Shown here in pieces: positions 44,862 through 54,410 of a DNA stretch of 64,000 nt (the first letter of the stretch is position 1; the number at the start of each line of letters is the position of its first letter). The notes under the pieces are model-generated. The model had not been told where the DNA came from. It made no database searches and saw only the letters and a program-made list of their open reading frames with translations. The DNA is from Pseudomonas fluorescens (GTDB taxonomy: Bacteria; Pseudomonadota; Gammaproteobacteria; Pseudomonadales; Pseudomonadaceae): the NCBI RefSeq assembly GCF_000730425.1, contig NZ_CP008896.1, positions 3,782,001 to 3,846,000 on the forward strand, read 5' to 3'. The position numbers and the translations under genes are program-made.

Positions 44862-44956
44862 GCCCGAACTGACCGCTAAACCCGCGTCTCCTCAAGAGTT
44901 GGCTACGCTCTGAGGCAGACATCAGAGCAACTCGCTCAAACACTGGGGTCTAGATC

Positions 44957-45202
44957 ATGAATAACCATCAGCATCCGGCTGGAAGCATCACCACCCCATT
45001 TTGGACGCGCAAAACAGGCGTTGTACTGATTATGTTCATTGTGATCGGCGCCTTCTACGTGGTGCGGGAGCATTTCAGCCACGTCTATACATACTTGCCC
45101 TATCTCATTCTGTTGATCTGTCCATTGATGCATTTTTTTGGGCATGGACATGGCGCACATGACCATGGCAATCAGGCGCAAGCCAACAAGGAAGAGAAAT
45201 AG
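44957..45202 (+). CDS. DUF2933 membrane protein
   Basis: 81 aa. Starts with His-containing [10 protein letters not shown]; two TM helices ([17 protein letters not shown], and [26 protein letters not shown] with a His-rich tail). DUF2933 proteins are common beside copper ATPases and carry this HGHG...DHG tail. The function is unknown. Its stop is 2 bp before the ATPase start, so the genes are translated together. Confidence 0.8.
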   Translation: MNNHQHPAGSITTPFWTRKTGVVLIMFIVIGAFYVVREHFSHVYTYLPYLILLICPLMHFFGHGHGAHDHGNQAQANKEEK

Positions 45203-45204
45203 CT

Positions 45205-47562
45205 ATGCCCAATAAACCGAGCCACCACGATCACGGTCCTACCCACGCAGCTTCGCCCCCTGACGCTGATCTACGTGACCCGGTGTGCGGCATGACGATT
45301 ACGCCTCCAAGTAAATTTGGCGAGTCTTATCAGGGACAGATTTATCAGTTTTGCAGCCAGAAATGCCAAGAGAAATTTCGGGCAGCTCCAGAGCACTACA
45401 GTGGTATTCATCCCAGCACTGAACCCAGCATCGCGGCTACAGAACCCGCGCTCCAAGTAGCCACTGAATTTACCTGCCCGATGCACCCGGAAGTAAAACA
45501 GCCAGGGCCCGGCAATTGCCCAAAATGTGGCATGACATTAGAACCTGTCATTCCGGCGCTAGATGACGATGACAAAACCGAGCTCCGTGATTTCGCGCGC
45601 CGCTTTTGGTGGTCTCTGCCTTTAACCGTGATAGTGACCGTTCTAGCCATGGCGGGCCATTCATTACAACTCTTCCATGGTTCGGTTCAAAACTGGATCG
45701 AGTTTGCTCTTGCGACACCGGTTACCTTATGGGCAGGGTGGCCCTTTTTTGTAAGGGGCATAGCATCTGTTAGAAATCGCAGTCCAAATATGTGGACTCT
45801 GATAGGTTTGGGTACTTCCGCAGCTTATCTTTACAGCGTCGCAGCAACCCTCTTTCCCCAAAGTTTTCCCACCACCTTCATGCAAGATGGACGCATCGGC
45901 GTTTACTTCGAAGCCGCTGCGGTCATCATCTCGCTCACCTTGCTTGGGCAGATTCTTGAGCTAAAAGCACGGTCACAAACCTCCGCAGCAATTAAGTCCC
46001 TTCTAGGCCTATCTCCCAAAACTGCACGCAAGATCAACGCCGATGGTCAGGAGGAAGACATTCCTCTTACCCATGTTCACTTGGGCGACCATTTGCGGGT
46101 CAGACCTGGTGAAAAGGTGCCAGTTGATGGCTCTGTGCTCGAGGGAGAAAGTGCGGTGGATGAGTCCATGCTCACTGGTGAGCCTGTGCCGGTAATGAAA
46201 AGACCAGGGGATAGTTTGATCGGCGCCACGCTTAATACTCACGGGAGCTTGGTGATGGAGGCGCAAAAGGTCGGCGCCGACACCATGCTATCGCAGATAG
46301 TGCAAATGGTTGCTCTAGCCCAACGCTCCAAAGCGCCAATGCAAAGAATGGCAGACTCGATCGCCGGCTACTTTGTGATGGGAGTTATCGCGATTGCGTT
46401 GCTGACATTCTTAGGTTGGGGACTATTCGGCCCGGAGCCCAGCTGGGTCTTCGGCCTGATCAACGCTGTCGCCGTACTTATCATCGCTTGCCCCTGTGCA
46501 CTTGGTCTCGCAACGCCAATGTCGATCATGGTTTCGACGGGTAAAGCGGCCAGTATGGGTGTGCTGTTCAGGGACGCCAGTGCTATTGAAAACCTTTGCA
46601 AGATCGACACGCTGATTGTCGATAAAACGGGGACCCTTACAGAGGGACGGCCGGTATTTCACAGTGTGGACGCCACACCAGATTTCAACCCACACGATGT
46701 TCTTCAACTGGCCGCTAGCCTTGATCAAGGCAGCGAACATCCTTTGGCGCGCGCCATCGTCGACCATGCCCGAACTGAAAATATCGTGCTCACCAAACCT
46801 GAATCGTTTGAGTCCGGGTCTGGGATTGGAGTCAGTGGCCTTGTTGATGGCAAGAAGGTACAGCTGGGCAACACAGCACTGATGGACGCTGCCGGTGTAA
46901 GCACTAAGGTCTTACAGTACCGTGCAGAGTTGTTGCGCCTTGAAGGCATCAGCATCATCTATCTAGCAGTTGACGGGGTTCTGGCAGGATTACTGGCGGT
47001 CTCAGATCCGATAAAACCGACCTCCAAAGAAGCAGTCACCAAGCTTAAAGCTGATAACGTAAAAATCATCATGGCCACCGGAGACGGGCTCACCACCGCA
47101 CGTGCTGTCGCCAAGGAGATGGGTATTGAAGAGGTTCATGGAGAAGTTAAACCTCAGGACAAAGAGCGCCTGGTGGCGGACCTCCAGCGATACGGTCGAA
47201 AGGTTGCCATGGCCGGCGACGGTATCAACGACGCACCGGCCTTAGCGCGTGCAGATGTGGGCATTGCCATGGGTACAGGGACTGATGTCGCGATGAATAG
47301 CGCTCAGCTCACGCTGGTAAAAGGCGACCTGATGGGGATTCTACGGGCACGGGCACTTTCGGTTGCGACAGTAAAAAACATGCGGCAAAACTTGGGTTTC
47401 GCCTTCCTTTACAACTCAATGGGTATTCCCTTGGCCGCAGGCCTACTCTATCCGCTGACGGGGCACCTTCTGTCGCCGATGATCGCTGCGTTAGCCATGA
47501 GCGTCAGTTCTGCGTCAGTAGTTTTCAATGCTTTGAGACTGAGGAATACCCATATAGCTTGA
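45205..47562 (+). CDS. Copper-exporting P1B-type ATPase with YHS and heavy-metal-binding domains
   Basis: 785 aa, inner membrane. In place of N-terminal MxCxxC domains it has a His-rich start, a YHS domain (residues 28-70, [23 protein letters not shown]) and a HMBD ([21 protein letters not shown]). The pump follows: TM metal site [12 protein letters not shown], the phosphorylated Asp in [16 protein letters not shown] actuator loop, and [10 protein letters not shown] hinge. Conserved YN (FLYNSMG) and M-x-SS (MSVSSASV) in the last helices mark Cu(I)-specific P1B-1 pumps. It exports cytoplasmic copper. It begins 2 bp after the DUF2933 gene. Confidence 0.93.
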   Translation: MPNKPSHHDHGPTHAASPPDADLRDPVCGMTITPPSKFGESYQGQIYQFCSQKCQEKFRAAPEHYSGIHPSTEPSIAATEPALQVATEFTCPMHPEVKQPGPGNCPKCGMTLEPVIPALDDDDKTELRDFARRFWWSLPLTVIVTVLAMAGHSLQLFHGSVQNWIEFALATPVTLWAGWPFFVRGIASVRNRSPNMWTLIGLGTSAAYLYSVAATLFPQSFPTTFMQDGRIGVYFEAAAVIISLTLLGQILELKARSQTSAAIKSLLGLSPKTARKINADGQEEDIPLTHVHLGDHLRVRPGEKVPVDGSVLEGESAVDESMLTGEPVPVMKRPGDSLIGATLNTHGSLVMEAQKVGADTMLSQIVQMVALAQRSKAPMQRMADSIAGYFVMGVIAIALLTFLGWGLFGPEPSWVFGLINAVAVLIIACPCALGLATPMSIMVSTGKAASMGVLFRDASAIENLCKIDTLIVDKTGTLTEGRPVFHSVDATPDFNPHDVLQLAASLDQGSEHPLARAIVDHARTENIVLTKPESFESGSGIGVSGLVDGKKVQLGNTALMDAAGVSTKVLQYRAELLRLEGISIIYLAVDGVLAGLLAVSDPIKPTSKEAVTKLKADNVKIIMATGDGLTTARAVAKEMGIEEVHGEVKPQDKERLVADLQRYGRKVAMAGDGINDAPALARADVGIAMGTGTDVAMNSAQLTLVKGDLMGILRARALSVATVKNMRQNLGFAFLYNSMGIPLAAGLLYPLTGHLLSPMIAALAMSVSSASVVFNALRLRNTHIA

Positions 47563-47673
47563 GCGCAACCGTTGCTCGCTCCCCACAAAACATAACTCTT
47601 GACCTTACCGCGGTGTCAACGTTGATGCTGTCATCGCGGTGAAAAGAGACCGCTCAGCACAAGAGGTATAACC

Positions 47674-47874
47674 ATGTTCGTCTTAAACGTATCAGGCATT
47701 GGTTGCGGTAGCTGCGTCAGCAAAATCACTAAAGCGATTCAATCGTTGGACAGCGAGGCTAAAGTTTCCGTGGATCGCGCGGCAGGTAAGGTAAGCGTTG
47801 AAAGTAGCGAAAACCCAGAGCAAGTTCGTAAAGCTGTCGAATCACTCGGTTTCCCATCGCAAATCAGCGCTTAA
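47674..47874 (+). CDS. HMA-domain copper chaperone, CopZ-like
   Basis: 66 aa, one heavy-metal-associated fold from end to end. The metal loop reads GIGCGSCVSK: both cysteines of the CxxC are present, but the usual preceding Met (GMxCxxC) is Ile. It follows the ATPase by 111 bp on the same strand, with a GAGG ribosome site, and would carry Cu(I) to that pump, whose own N-terminus has no HMA domain. Confidence 0.82.
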   Translation: MFVLNVSGIGCGSCVSKITKAIQSLDSEAKVSVDRAAGKVSVESSENPEQVRKAVESLGFPSQISA

Positions 47875-47904
47875 GGCGCCGATTTCATTGTTGGGTAAAT
47901 TTTA

Positions 47905-48318
47905 CTAATCACCTCGCAGAGCTTTAAGCAGCCCCTTAAATGCTCCGTTCAATCTATTAAAAGCGCTTTCAAAATGAATTTCGTTATCAGTAAACTTTGC
48001 CACTTCAAGCTGTGCATCCACAGTATTTTGATCAAGTGACGGTTGGTAAGGCGTGCTGTAAAACAAACCATCACCTTGACCATCACTTGCTAATTCGTTT
48101 GCGGCAATATGTTTTAGGTTTGTTGTTTTCAAAGAGAACGGAGAATCCAAGCCTCGTTTTGTCTGGCTGGCGAGCACAGCAGAAAACTCCAAATCTCTAG
48201 CCTTAAAGTTAGGAGTATCAGCGTTAGCGATATTATTGCTAAGTACCTCAGCTCTTTGGCTGCGATAAACTAACGCTCTTTCTGCGGAGCCAAGCGCTTT
48301 TTCAAAATTAATGCTCAC
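47905..48318 (-). CDS. flgB: Orphan flagellar basal-body rod protein FlgB
   Basis: 137 aa, full length for FlgB. It has the N-terminal rod motif SNNIANADTPNFKARDLEF and a C-terminal heptad region (ESAFNRLNGAFKGLLKALRG) that form the rod coiled coil. The start is GTG 48318 with GGAAGGTGG upstream. It is the only flagellar gene in the window, lying opposite in direction inside the copper operons. A housekeeping flgB is expected in the flg operon, so this is a second copy, either captured by transfer or with its own role. It looks intact, and codon use is AT-richer than the core genes. Confidence 0.85.
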   Translation of the reverse strand: MSINFEKALGSAERALVYRSQRAEVLSNNIANADTPNFKARDLEFSAVLASQTKRGLDSPFSLKTTNLKHIAANELASDGQGDGLFYSTPYQPSLDQNTVDAQLEVAKFTDNEIHFESAFNRLNGAFKGLLKALRGD

Positions 48319-48703
48319 AAGCGGCCACCTTCCGTCACGCTACTATTTCCCATTTTCACCTATATCAAACACTTATGTGTTGAATGTGGTGCGTCTGAGT
48401 CGGCTTATAACTCCGGTGCAAATTCAAAAAACGTCAAGCCCTGTGAAAGTGACCGAAAGCACAGAACACCGAACGGCTAAATTTTAGGAGCTTGATTTCA
48501 GCGAATTCCGACAATGGATAGACCATACGGATTAAGTACATCGCAGCTCAAGAGAAATATCGGAACCTGACACAACTGTAATATTGGCCTAAGCTGCCTG
48601 ACAGGGAATCAGTCTTATAGTCCTATTGAGCCTTAAGCTCTTCCCTGAGCATCAACAACTTTGTTGTGGATTCAGGGGCTACCATCTATCAGAGGAAACC
48701 CAA
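48319..48703. other. Intergenic region with cop box between flgB and the PtrA-like gene
   Basis: 385 bases. It holds a cop box at 48567-48582 and a possible -10 near TATAGT (48617-48622). The flgB promoter must also lie here on the minus strand. No other gene or repeat is seen. Confidence 0.5.
48567..48582 (+). promoter_or_regulatory. Cop box upstream of the second PtrA-like gene
   Basis: CTGACACAACTGTAAT: the CTGACA and TGTAAT halves match the copA copy exactly, with changes only in the middle spacer. It lies 122 bp before ATG 48704. Confidence 0.68.
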
Positions 48704-48910
48704 ATGAACCCTATCAAAACCTTGTTCGTCATCGCTGCTCTGACCGTATCTTCTTTTGCTATGGCTGAAGGCGGAGGTGACCGCACTTTCGAACGTATGG
48801 AAGCGGCCAGGAGTAACTCGATGGAATCGTACCAAGTAGCCCAAACGAAAAATGCCCAGCCTCCTGTCGCGGAAAGCAAAGCCAGGGCGATGGACCACAA
48901 AAATTGCTAA
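48704..48910 (+). CDS. PtrA-like small exported protein, 68 aa
   Basis: ATG 48704 (MNPIKTLFVI) follows AGAGGAAA; the longer frame to 48626 is an artefact. Signal peptide to residue ~21, then AEGGGDRTFERMEAARSNSM, nearly identical to the PtrA N-terminus. It ends in AMDHKNC: Met, His and a terminal Cys that could bind copper. It lies 178 bp before copA on the same strand and is preceded by a cop box. Role unproven; PtrA in P. aeruginosa is copper-induced and was reported to bind copper. Confidence 0.78.
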   Translation: MNPIKTLFVIAALTVSSFAMAEGGGDRTFERMEAARSNSMESYQVAQTKNAQPPVAESKARAMDHKNC

Positions 48911-48932
48911 ATATTTGAGCTACGCTCACAAG

Positions 48933-48948
48933 CTGACAGAAATGTAAT
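48933..48948 (+). promoter_or_regulatory. Cop box upstream of copA
   Basis: CTGACAGAAATGTAAT, taken as the reference copy of the repeated motif (CTGACA-N5-GTAAT). It lies 141 bp before the copA start. Its near-identical copies sit in front of the other copper transcription units. P. syringae CopR is known to bind a cop box upstream of copABCD. Confidence 0.75.
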
Positions 48949-49088
48949 CACTGTGGTGGTTTAAATGTGGCAATTTCTGAGCTCGCTTACCGTTTGAGTT
49001 CGTCTTTTGTAACGGTGAGTGAGTCTCATCCAGACAATTCATTTGTTGTTTCGCGCGGCTTCCCTTTTGACTGATTGGACATAACGGC

Positions 49089-51002
49089 ATGCACTCCAAA
49101 ACCTCTAGGCGGACATTCGTGAAAGGCTTGGCCGCTGGTGGCATTCTCGGCGGCCTTGGCCTTTGGCGCACTCCTGTATGGGCGGTGACAAGTCCTGGTA
49201 TGCCGAGCGTACTCTCCGGTAACGAATTTGATCTGTTTATTGGTGAAAGCCCTGTAAACATCACAGGCTCGCCTCGCACAGCTATGACCATCAACGGATC
49301 ATTGCCCGGACCGTTGCTGCGTTGGCGTGAGGGGGAGACCGTCACTCTGCGTGTAAAAAACCGTCTAGACCAAGACACATCAATCCATTGGCACGGGATC
49401 ATCTTACCCGCCAACATGGACGGTGTGCCTGGCTTGAGCTTCCATGGCATCGCACCCGATGGCATGTACGAATACAAATTCAAGCTTCATCAGAACGGAA
49501 CCTACTGGTATCACAGCCACTCGGGTTTGCAGGAGCAGGCAGGCGTTTACGGTCCAATCGTCATCGATTCGAAAGAACCTGAACCGTTTCAATACGATCG
49601 CGACTACGTGGTGATGTTGACTGACTGGACCGACGAAGATCCCAGTCGCGTTATGGCGAAGCTCAAGAAACAATCGGGCTATTACAACCATCACAAGCGC
49701 ACCGTCGGAGACTTCATAGACGATGTCAGCAGCAAAGGTTGGTCTTCGACGGTAGCAGATCGAAAGATGTGGGCTGAGATGAACATGAGTCCTACTGACC
49801 TCGGCGATGTCAGCGCGGATACCTATACCTATCTCATGAATGGCCAGGCACCCAACGGTAACTGGACTGGTATTTTCAAACCGGGTGAGAAACTCCGTCT
49901 GCGCTTTATCAACGGCTCCGCCATGAGCTATTTCGACGTCCGCATTCCTGGGTTGAAGATGACCGTGGTTGCCGCAGACGGTCAACATGTCAAGCCGGTG
50001 AGCGTCGACGAGTTTCGTATTGCGGTAGCTGAAACATATGACGTTATTGTGGAGACTGCTACTGATGAGGCTTACACCATCTTCGCTCAGTCTATGGATC
50101 GCACAGGTTACGCCAGCGGAACACTTGCAGTGCGTGACGGCCTAAAGGCACCGATACCTGCGATTGACCCACGTCCTATAGTAACTATGGATGACATGGG
50201 GATGGGCGGTATGGCTGGTATGGACCATGGCAGCTCGGGTGGAATGGCCGGCATGGATCACAGCAAGATGGCAGGGATGAACCAAGGTGACATGACCGGG
50301 ATGACCGGCATGGACAGCGGTGACATGACTAACATGGCTGGCATGGACCACAGCAAGATGGCTGGCATGGACAAAGGCGACATGTCCAACATGGCTGGCA
50401 TGGACCACAGCAAGATGGCAGGAATGGGCAGTGGCGATATGTCAGGGATGGCTGGCATGGGCGGTATGGGTGGAGAAATGCAGACTCACCCAGCCTCTGA
50501 AACCAACAATCCCTTGGTTGACATGCAAGCCATGAGTCCAACGCCAAAGCTGAACGATCCTGGCATAGGCTTGCGGAACAATGGTCGTCGAGTGCTCACT
50601 TACTCCGACTTGAAAAGCACTTTCCAAGATCCTGACGGCCGCGAGCCAAATCGCACCATCGAGCTTCACCTGACCGGTCACATGGAGAAGTTTTCGTGGT
50701 CGTTCAACGGCATCAAATTCTCTGACGCCGAACCGCTGCGCCTGAAGTATGGCGAGCGTCTGCGCATCACCTTGGTGAACGACACCATGATGACCCACCC
50801 CATCCACCTTCACGGCATGTGGAGTGACCTCGAGGATGAGAACGGCAAGTTCATGGTGCGCAAGCACACGATTGATATGCCACCTGGTACCAAACGCAGC
50901 TATCGAGTCACCGCTGATGCCTTAGGCCGCTGGGCATATCACTGCCACCTGCTTTTCCATATGGAAATGGGCATGTTCCGTGAAGTACGGGTTGATGAGT
51001 AA
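49089..51002 (+). CDS. copA: Multicopper oxidase CopA (PcoA/CopA family)
   Basis: 637 aa, periplasmic via Tat: twin-arginine SRRTFVKG at residues 6-13. Copper ligands are complete: IHWHGI and WYHSHSG (types 2/3), HPIHLHGMW, and YHCHLLFHMEMGM (types 1-3). It oxidises Cu(I) to Cu(II) in the periplasm and sequesters copper. The region around residues 375-460 is a Met/His-rich insert with a repeated GMDHSKMAGM unit (see the repeat entry), typical of CopA and thought to bind extra copper. Starts an operon with a small Met-rich protein and copB. Confidence 0.94.
   Translation: MHSKTSRRTFVKGLAAGGILGGLGLWRTPVWAVTSPGMPSVLSGNEFDLFIGESPVNITGSPRTAMTINGSLPGPLLRWREGETVTLRVKNRLDQDTSIHWHGIILPANMDGVPGLSFHGIAPDGMYEYKFKLHQNGTYWYHSHSGLQEQAGVYGPIVIDSKEPEPFQYDRDYVVMLTDWTDEDPSRVMAKLKKQSGYYNHHKRTVGDFIDDVSSKGWSSTVADRKMWAEMNMSPTDLGDVSADTYTYLMNGQAPNGNWTGIFKPGEKLRLRFINGSAMSYFDVRIPGLKMTVVAADGQHVKPVSVDEFRIAVAETYDVIVETATDEAYTIFAQSMDRTGYASGTLAVRDGLKAPIPAIDPRPIVTMDDMGMGGMAGMDHGSSGGMAGMDHSKMAGMNQGDMTGMTGMDSGDMTNMAGMDHSKMAGMDKGDMSNMAGMDHSKMAGMGSGDMSGMAGMGGMGGEMQTHPASETNNPLVDMQAMSPTPKLNDPGIGLRNNGRRVLTYSDLKSTFQDPDGREPNRTIELHLTGHMEKFSWSFNGIKFSDAEPLRLKYGERLRITLVNDTMMTHPIHLHGMWSDLEDENGKFMVRKHTIDMPPGTKRSYRVTADALGRWAYHCHLLFHMEMGMFREVRVDE
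50230..50470. repeat. Tandem Met-rich repeat inside copA
   Basis: A 57-bp unit (19 aa, around MAGMDHSKMAGMDKGDMSN) is repeated in degenerate tandem form; the unit at 50331-50387 is copied with few changes from 50388. It encodes the MDHSKM copper-binding block of CopA. Copy number should vary between strains. Confidence 0.75.
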
Positions 51003-51014
51003 AGGAGACGATCT

Positions 51015-51260
51015 GTGAGCACATACCTAAATCGTAATTCCCTCGTGGGTTGCCTCTTTGCCGCTGTCCTGCTGAGTGGACTCTCGTCCACGGTGCTGGC
51101 AGAGGAAAATGGCAGCGATCATTCAACCACTGTTCCTGCTACAGCAACGGACAAGCCAGCAGCGGCAAACGATTCGAAGCTAGATCACGGGTCAATGGAC
51201 CATAGCAAGATGAGCCATGAGTCGATGGATCATGACCAAAAAACCAAAAAGGCAGATTGA
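51015..51260 (+). CDS. Small exported Met/His-rich protein between copA and copB
   Basis: 81 aa, GTG start at 51015 with AAAGGAG upstream. Signal peptide residues 1-29 ([20 protein letters not shown]). The mature part ends in [15 protein letters not shown], the same copper-binding block as in CopA and CopB. It follows copA by 12 bp. It resembles the N-terminal tail of CopB and could be a copper-binding periplasmic peptide. Confidence 0.68.
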   Translation: MSTYLNRNSLVGCLFAAVLLSGLSSTVLAEENGSDHSTTVPATATDKPAAANDSKLDHGSMDHSKMSHESMDHDQKTKKAD

Positions 51261-51264
51261 GATC

Positions 51265-52296
51265 ATGACCAGTAAGTTTTTACGCCCAACGCTGATGGCA
51301 CTTGCAGTCTCCACCGGTCCAGCATTCTTTTTTATGGCTCAAGCCGCTGAAGAGATGGATCCGTCGATGGCGATGCCATCAAGTGCGGACGCAAAGCCTT
51401 CAACTGCACAAAAATCCAAACCAGCCAAAGCGAAAGATGCCGCGATGGATCACTCCAAGATGGACCACGGCTCAATGGGAGCCATGGACCATAGCAAGAT
51501 GGGGGCGATGGATCACAGCAAGATGAGCATGGATAACGGGCAAATGGACGGTATGGAAAGCATGGATGGAGGGGCGACTACCACAAGCCGAACCCCGATC
51601 CCCGTACTTACCGACGCTGACCGGGCCGCCGCTTTTCCAGACGTACCAGGCCATGGTGTGCACGATAAAAAAATTAACTCGTTCATCCTCCTGGATAAAT
51701 TTGAGTACCAAGACGCTGACAACGGCAGTGCGCTGGCTTGGGATGCAAAAGGGTGGATCGGCGGTGACGTCGACCGCCTCTGGTTGCGTTCGGAAGGTGA
51801 ACGTACAAATGGCGTAACCGAAAACGCTGAACTTCAGGCTCTGTGGGGACACGCCATCGGTCCATGGTGGGATGTCGTCACCGGCATTCGACAAGACTTC
51901 AAACCTGGGTCACCTCAAACCTGGGGAGCGCTCGGTATTCAGGGCATGGCCCTCTATAACTTTGAAGCTGAAGCGACTGCTTATATTGGTGAGAACGGTC
52001 AAACCGCTGCTCGATTTGAAGGCGATTACGACATCCTGTTGACCAATCGCCTGATCTTGCAGCCGACCGCCGAAGTAAACTTGTACGGGAAAAATGATCC
52101 TCAGCGCGGCATAGGATCTGGATTGGCCAACACCGAACTAGGCCTGCGGTTGCGCTACGAAATTACTCGTCAATTCGCACCCTACATTGGAGTTAGCTGG
52201 AATCGCTCATACGGTAAGACGGCTGACCTTGCCAGCGATGAAGGGGAAAAAACAAACGAGGCCCGATTTGTAGCTGGTATTCGGATGTGGTTCTAA
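51265..52296 (+). CDS. copB: Copper resistance outer-membrane protein CopB
   Basis: 343 aa. Signal peptide residues 1-30; then a Met/His-rich N-part with [20 protein letters not shown] repeats (residues 55-110), followed by a CopB beta-barrel domain (about residues 130-343) with alternating hydrophobic strands ending in a terminal aromatic (IRMWF), as required for outer-membrane insertion. ATG 51265 lies 4 bp after the previous stop; the frame to 51217 is rejected. CopB binds copper at the outer membrane. Confidence 0.9.
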   Translation: MTSKFLRPTLMALAVSTGPAFFFMAQAAEEMDPSMAMPSSADAKPSTAQKSKPAKAKDAAMDHSKMDHGSMGAMDHSKMGAMDHSKMSMDNGQMDGMESMDGGATTTSRTPIPVLTDADRAAAFPDVPGHGVHDKKINSFILLDKFEYQDADNGSALAWDAKGWIGGDVDRLWLRSEGERTNGVTENAELQALWGHAIGPWWDVVTGIRQDFKPGSPQTWGALGIQGMALYNFEAEATAYIGENGQTAARFEGDYDILLTNRLILQPTAEVNLYGKNDPQRGIGSGLANTELGLRLRYEITRQFAPYIGVSWNRSYGKTADLASDEGEKTNEARFVAGIRMWF

Positions 52297-52330
52297 GCGA
52301 TTTGAGCACTAGCCCTACGAATTCTAATGA

Positions 52331-52350
52331 TCGGGGAGTTAGCTCCCCGA
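52331..52350. terminator. Terminator-like hairpin after copB
   Basis: TCGGGGAG-TTAG-CTCCCCGA: a perfect 8-bp stem with a 4-base loop, 35 bases after the copB stop. No T-run follows on the plus strand. Confidence 0.6.
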
Positions 52351-52458
52351 CTCTAGAGTAGATCCTTCAATGCAACCTTTGCAGCGGCATGAACGCTTGA
52401 GTGGGGTTCTATTGCTTCGTAGAACATCTCGCCGTCTCCAAGGGAAAAGGAAATATTC

Positions 52459-52926
52459 ATGACAGGTAGCTTCCGACTTTCAAGTCGATCTCTGCGTATC
52501 GCAACATTCGCCGCGCTGTTCATTGGCTCAACGGCTCAAGCGGCGCAGGCCCTCACCATCGATGTGCATCGTGATGCAAACTGCGGATGTTGCAAAAAAT
52601 GGATTCAGCATCTTGAGGCTAATGGCTTCACCGTCATCGATCATGAAGAAACCAACATGAGTGCTCTCAAACAAGATCTGGGTGTCGCTCCACGACTCTC
52701 GTCTTGTCACACCGCGATGATCAACGGGAAGTTTGTTGAAGGCCACGTGCCAGCTGAGCAAATAATTGCGATGAGTAAACGCGACGACCTTCTCGGGATC
52801 GCTGCTCCTGGCATGCCACCTGGTTCTCCAGGAATGGAAGTCGACGGAGTGCATGAGGCCTACCAGATAATCGGCCTGACCAAAGCTGGCACAGATCAGG
52901 TCATTGCTGAGTACCCTCAAAACTAA
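52459..52926 (+). CDS. DUF411 copper-region protein (CopG-like)
   Basis: 155 aa, signal peptide ending in AQAAQA (around residue 30). The DUF411 thioredoxin-like motif DVHRDANCGCCKKWIQHLEANGF has a CxCC cysteine group; a later Cys is in LSSCHTAMINGKFVEGHVP. CopG-type proteins in other copper clusters bind copper through such cysteines in the periplasm. GGGAAAAGGA lies upstream. It is separated from copB by a hairpin and may have its own promoter. Confidence 0.83.
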   Translation: MTGSFRLSSRSLRIATFAALFIGSTAQAAQALTIDVHRDANCGCCKKWIQHLEANGFTVIDHEETNMSALKQDLGVAPRLSSCHTAMINGKFVEGHVPAEQIIAMSKRDDLLGIAAPGMPPGSPGMEVDGVHEAYQIIGLTKAGTDQVIAEYPQN

Positions 52927-53245
52927 TCCCACCACATCCCTCCCGTCACAGCATGGTCAGCGTTCATGACCATGCAGCGGGACATGCTCCTTCGATTTCA
53001 TTCTCAAGCCATGGCTAAAGACGATCAACAGCCGTCGTAAAGGCATGCTTGTGCCTAATCAGATAACCCCGAACAGCAGTCCTCAATAAGAATTTGAGAT
53101 GACCCCATCCTCCGCATGCTGACAAGCACTGCGCAGTTGATCGCGATAGTGTTAAGTTCGGAGATGGCGTTGCACCCTCAGCGCACCTTCCCGAATCAGG
53201 ACATCTGTCTCGGCTGAAACAGTAGAAAACGTAAATGACGGTGGC
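52927..53245. other. Intergenic region between DUF411 and DUF1289 genes
   Basis: 319 bases with no gene. An inverted repeat GCATGGTCA and TGACCATGC with a 7-base loop lies at 52951-52975 and may terminate the copper genes. Nothing else is recognised. Confidence 0.5.
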
Positions 53246-53428
53246 TTAAGAGTTCTTTTTTTGAAGGCTCTTCAGACGCAGGGCCGCGCGTTGTACAGCG
53301 GCCATTTTTTCTGGACGCTTCATTCGTTTCCATTTTCTGATGTCTTCCTTGGTGCGACCGCAGCTAACGCACAGTTCGCTGTTCAGCTGGCAAACAGAAA
53401 TACAGGGATTTTCGATGTCCTTGGCCAT
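53246..53428 (-). CDS. DUF1289 small cysteine protein
   Basis: 60 aa. Four cysteines in NPCISVCQLNSELCVSCGR form the DUF1289 zinc-knuckle-like pattern (PC-x3-C-x6-C-x2-C). It starts 43 bp after the original dmeF stop (53472) on the same strand, so it was the third gene of a dmeR-dmeF-DUF1289 operon before IS66 inserted. Function unknown. Confidence 0.78.
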   Translation of the reverse strand: MAKDIENPCISVCQLNSELCVSCGRTKEDIRKWKRMKRPEKMAAVQRAALRLKSLQKKNS

Positions 53429-53471
53429 TGTTCAATTCCTCGTCGAACTTATGCGTGCTGCGGGTTCATTG

Positions 53472-53561
53472 CTAAGCCAGAACGATCTGATCAGGTGAGT
53501 CAGCGCCCAACTTGGTGCGGTACTCAACTGTCAGATGAGTGATCTCATGAACCGTCGCAAG
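53472..53561 (-). pseudogene. dmeF: Severed C-terminal end of dmeF
   Basis: On the minus strand, directly from the IS66 target site, the frame reads LATVHEITHLTVEYRTKLG...IVLA and stops at 53472. HEITHLTVEYR is the typical end of a DmeF-type cation-diffusion transporter. Joined across the 8-bp duplication to the dmeF gene on the other side of the IS it restores one open frame of 320 codons. Confidence 0.85.
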
Positions 53562-53664
53562 GTATGCGTCCGGCCAACACACCTTCCTGACCCCGACGCC
53601 AAAGGCGATGGTGTCCACCTAATTTAAGTGGACACCATTTCTAGCCTTTTAAGCGGGTCTTTCC

Positions 53665-53997
53665 ATGCAGCCACAACGCCGTTCCTACTCCAAATCCTTC
53701 AAGGCCCAGCTCATTCAAGAGTGTGCCCAGCCCGGCGCTTCGATTGCCAGCGTCGCACTCAGCCACAGCCTTAACGCGAACCTCGTCCACAAATGGATTC
53801 GAGTGCAAACGCAGAAAGCCATGGCGCTGCAACCTGCTTTCGTTCCGCTACCCTTGCAGCTAGCCGGAGGAAATTCGCAAGCTGCATCATCGAACATCTG
53901 CGTTGAAATCCAGCACCCGCGTGGCACCGTCAAAGTGAACTGGCCGACCGAAAGTGCTGCCGCCTGCGCCACCTTTCTGCGAGACCTGTTGCGATGA
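53665..53997 (+). CDS. tnpA: IS66 accessory protein TnpA
   Basis: 110 aa. Helix-turn-helix opening RRSYSKSFKAQLIQECAQPG, ASIASVALSHSLNANLVHKW, as in the IS66 TnpA (IS3 OrfA-like). The stop overlaps tnpB by 4 bases, implying coupled translation. Required with TnpB for IS66 transposition. Confidence 0.9.
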   Translation: MQPQRRSYSKSFKAQLIQECAQPGASIASVALSHSLNANLVHKWIRVQTQKAMALQPAFVPLPLQLAGGNSQAASSNICVEIQHPRGTVKVNWPTESAAACATFLRDLLR

Positions 53998-54329
53998 TCC
54001 GCATCGACACCATCTGGCTCGCCACCGAGCCCATGGACATGCGCGCCGGCACCGACACTGCGATGGCTCGGGTGGTAGCAGTGTTCGGTGCGGCGCAGCC
54101 GCACTGTGCTTATCTGTTTGCCAACCGCCGTGCCAATCGCATGAAAGTGCTGGTGCACGACGGGCTGGGCATCTGGCTGGCGGCGCGCAGGCTGCATCAG
54201 GGCAAGTTCTTCTGGCCGGGTTCCCGGCACGGTTCGCAGATAGAATTGGGCTCCGAGCAACTGCATGCTCTGGTGCTAGGTTTGCCTTGGCAAAGGGTCG
54301 GGCCAGGCAACGCGATTTCCATCGTATAA
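53994..54329 (+). CDS. tnpB: IS66 accessory protein TnpB
   Basis: 111 aa. Starts with MIRIDTIWLATEPMDMRAGTDT, the IS66 Orf2 (TnpB) signature. Family role unclear but essential for movement of IS66 elements. Confidence 0.9.
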   Translation: MIRIDTIWLATEPMDMRAGTDTAMARVVAVFGAAQPHCAYLFANRRANRMKVLVHDGLGIWLAARRLHQGKFFWPGSRHGSQIELGSEQLHALVLGLPWQRVGPGNAISIV

Positions 54330-54410
54330 CTTCTGCCATGCCCCATCTGGCTGTGCAATTGTCCGATCAGCCTATCGTTGGTTTTGACCTGTTCTGGCAA
54401 AATCGGCGGC

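Noticed and set aside
50230..50470. Regular repeats that could be mistaken for a CRISPR array
   Set aside because: They are in frame in copA, encode Met-rich copper-binding units and lack unique spacers of constant size.
53612..53635. GTGTCCAC...GTGGACAC palindrome as an integration site
   Set aside because: It lies 50 bp inside the left end of IS66 and is part of that element.
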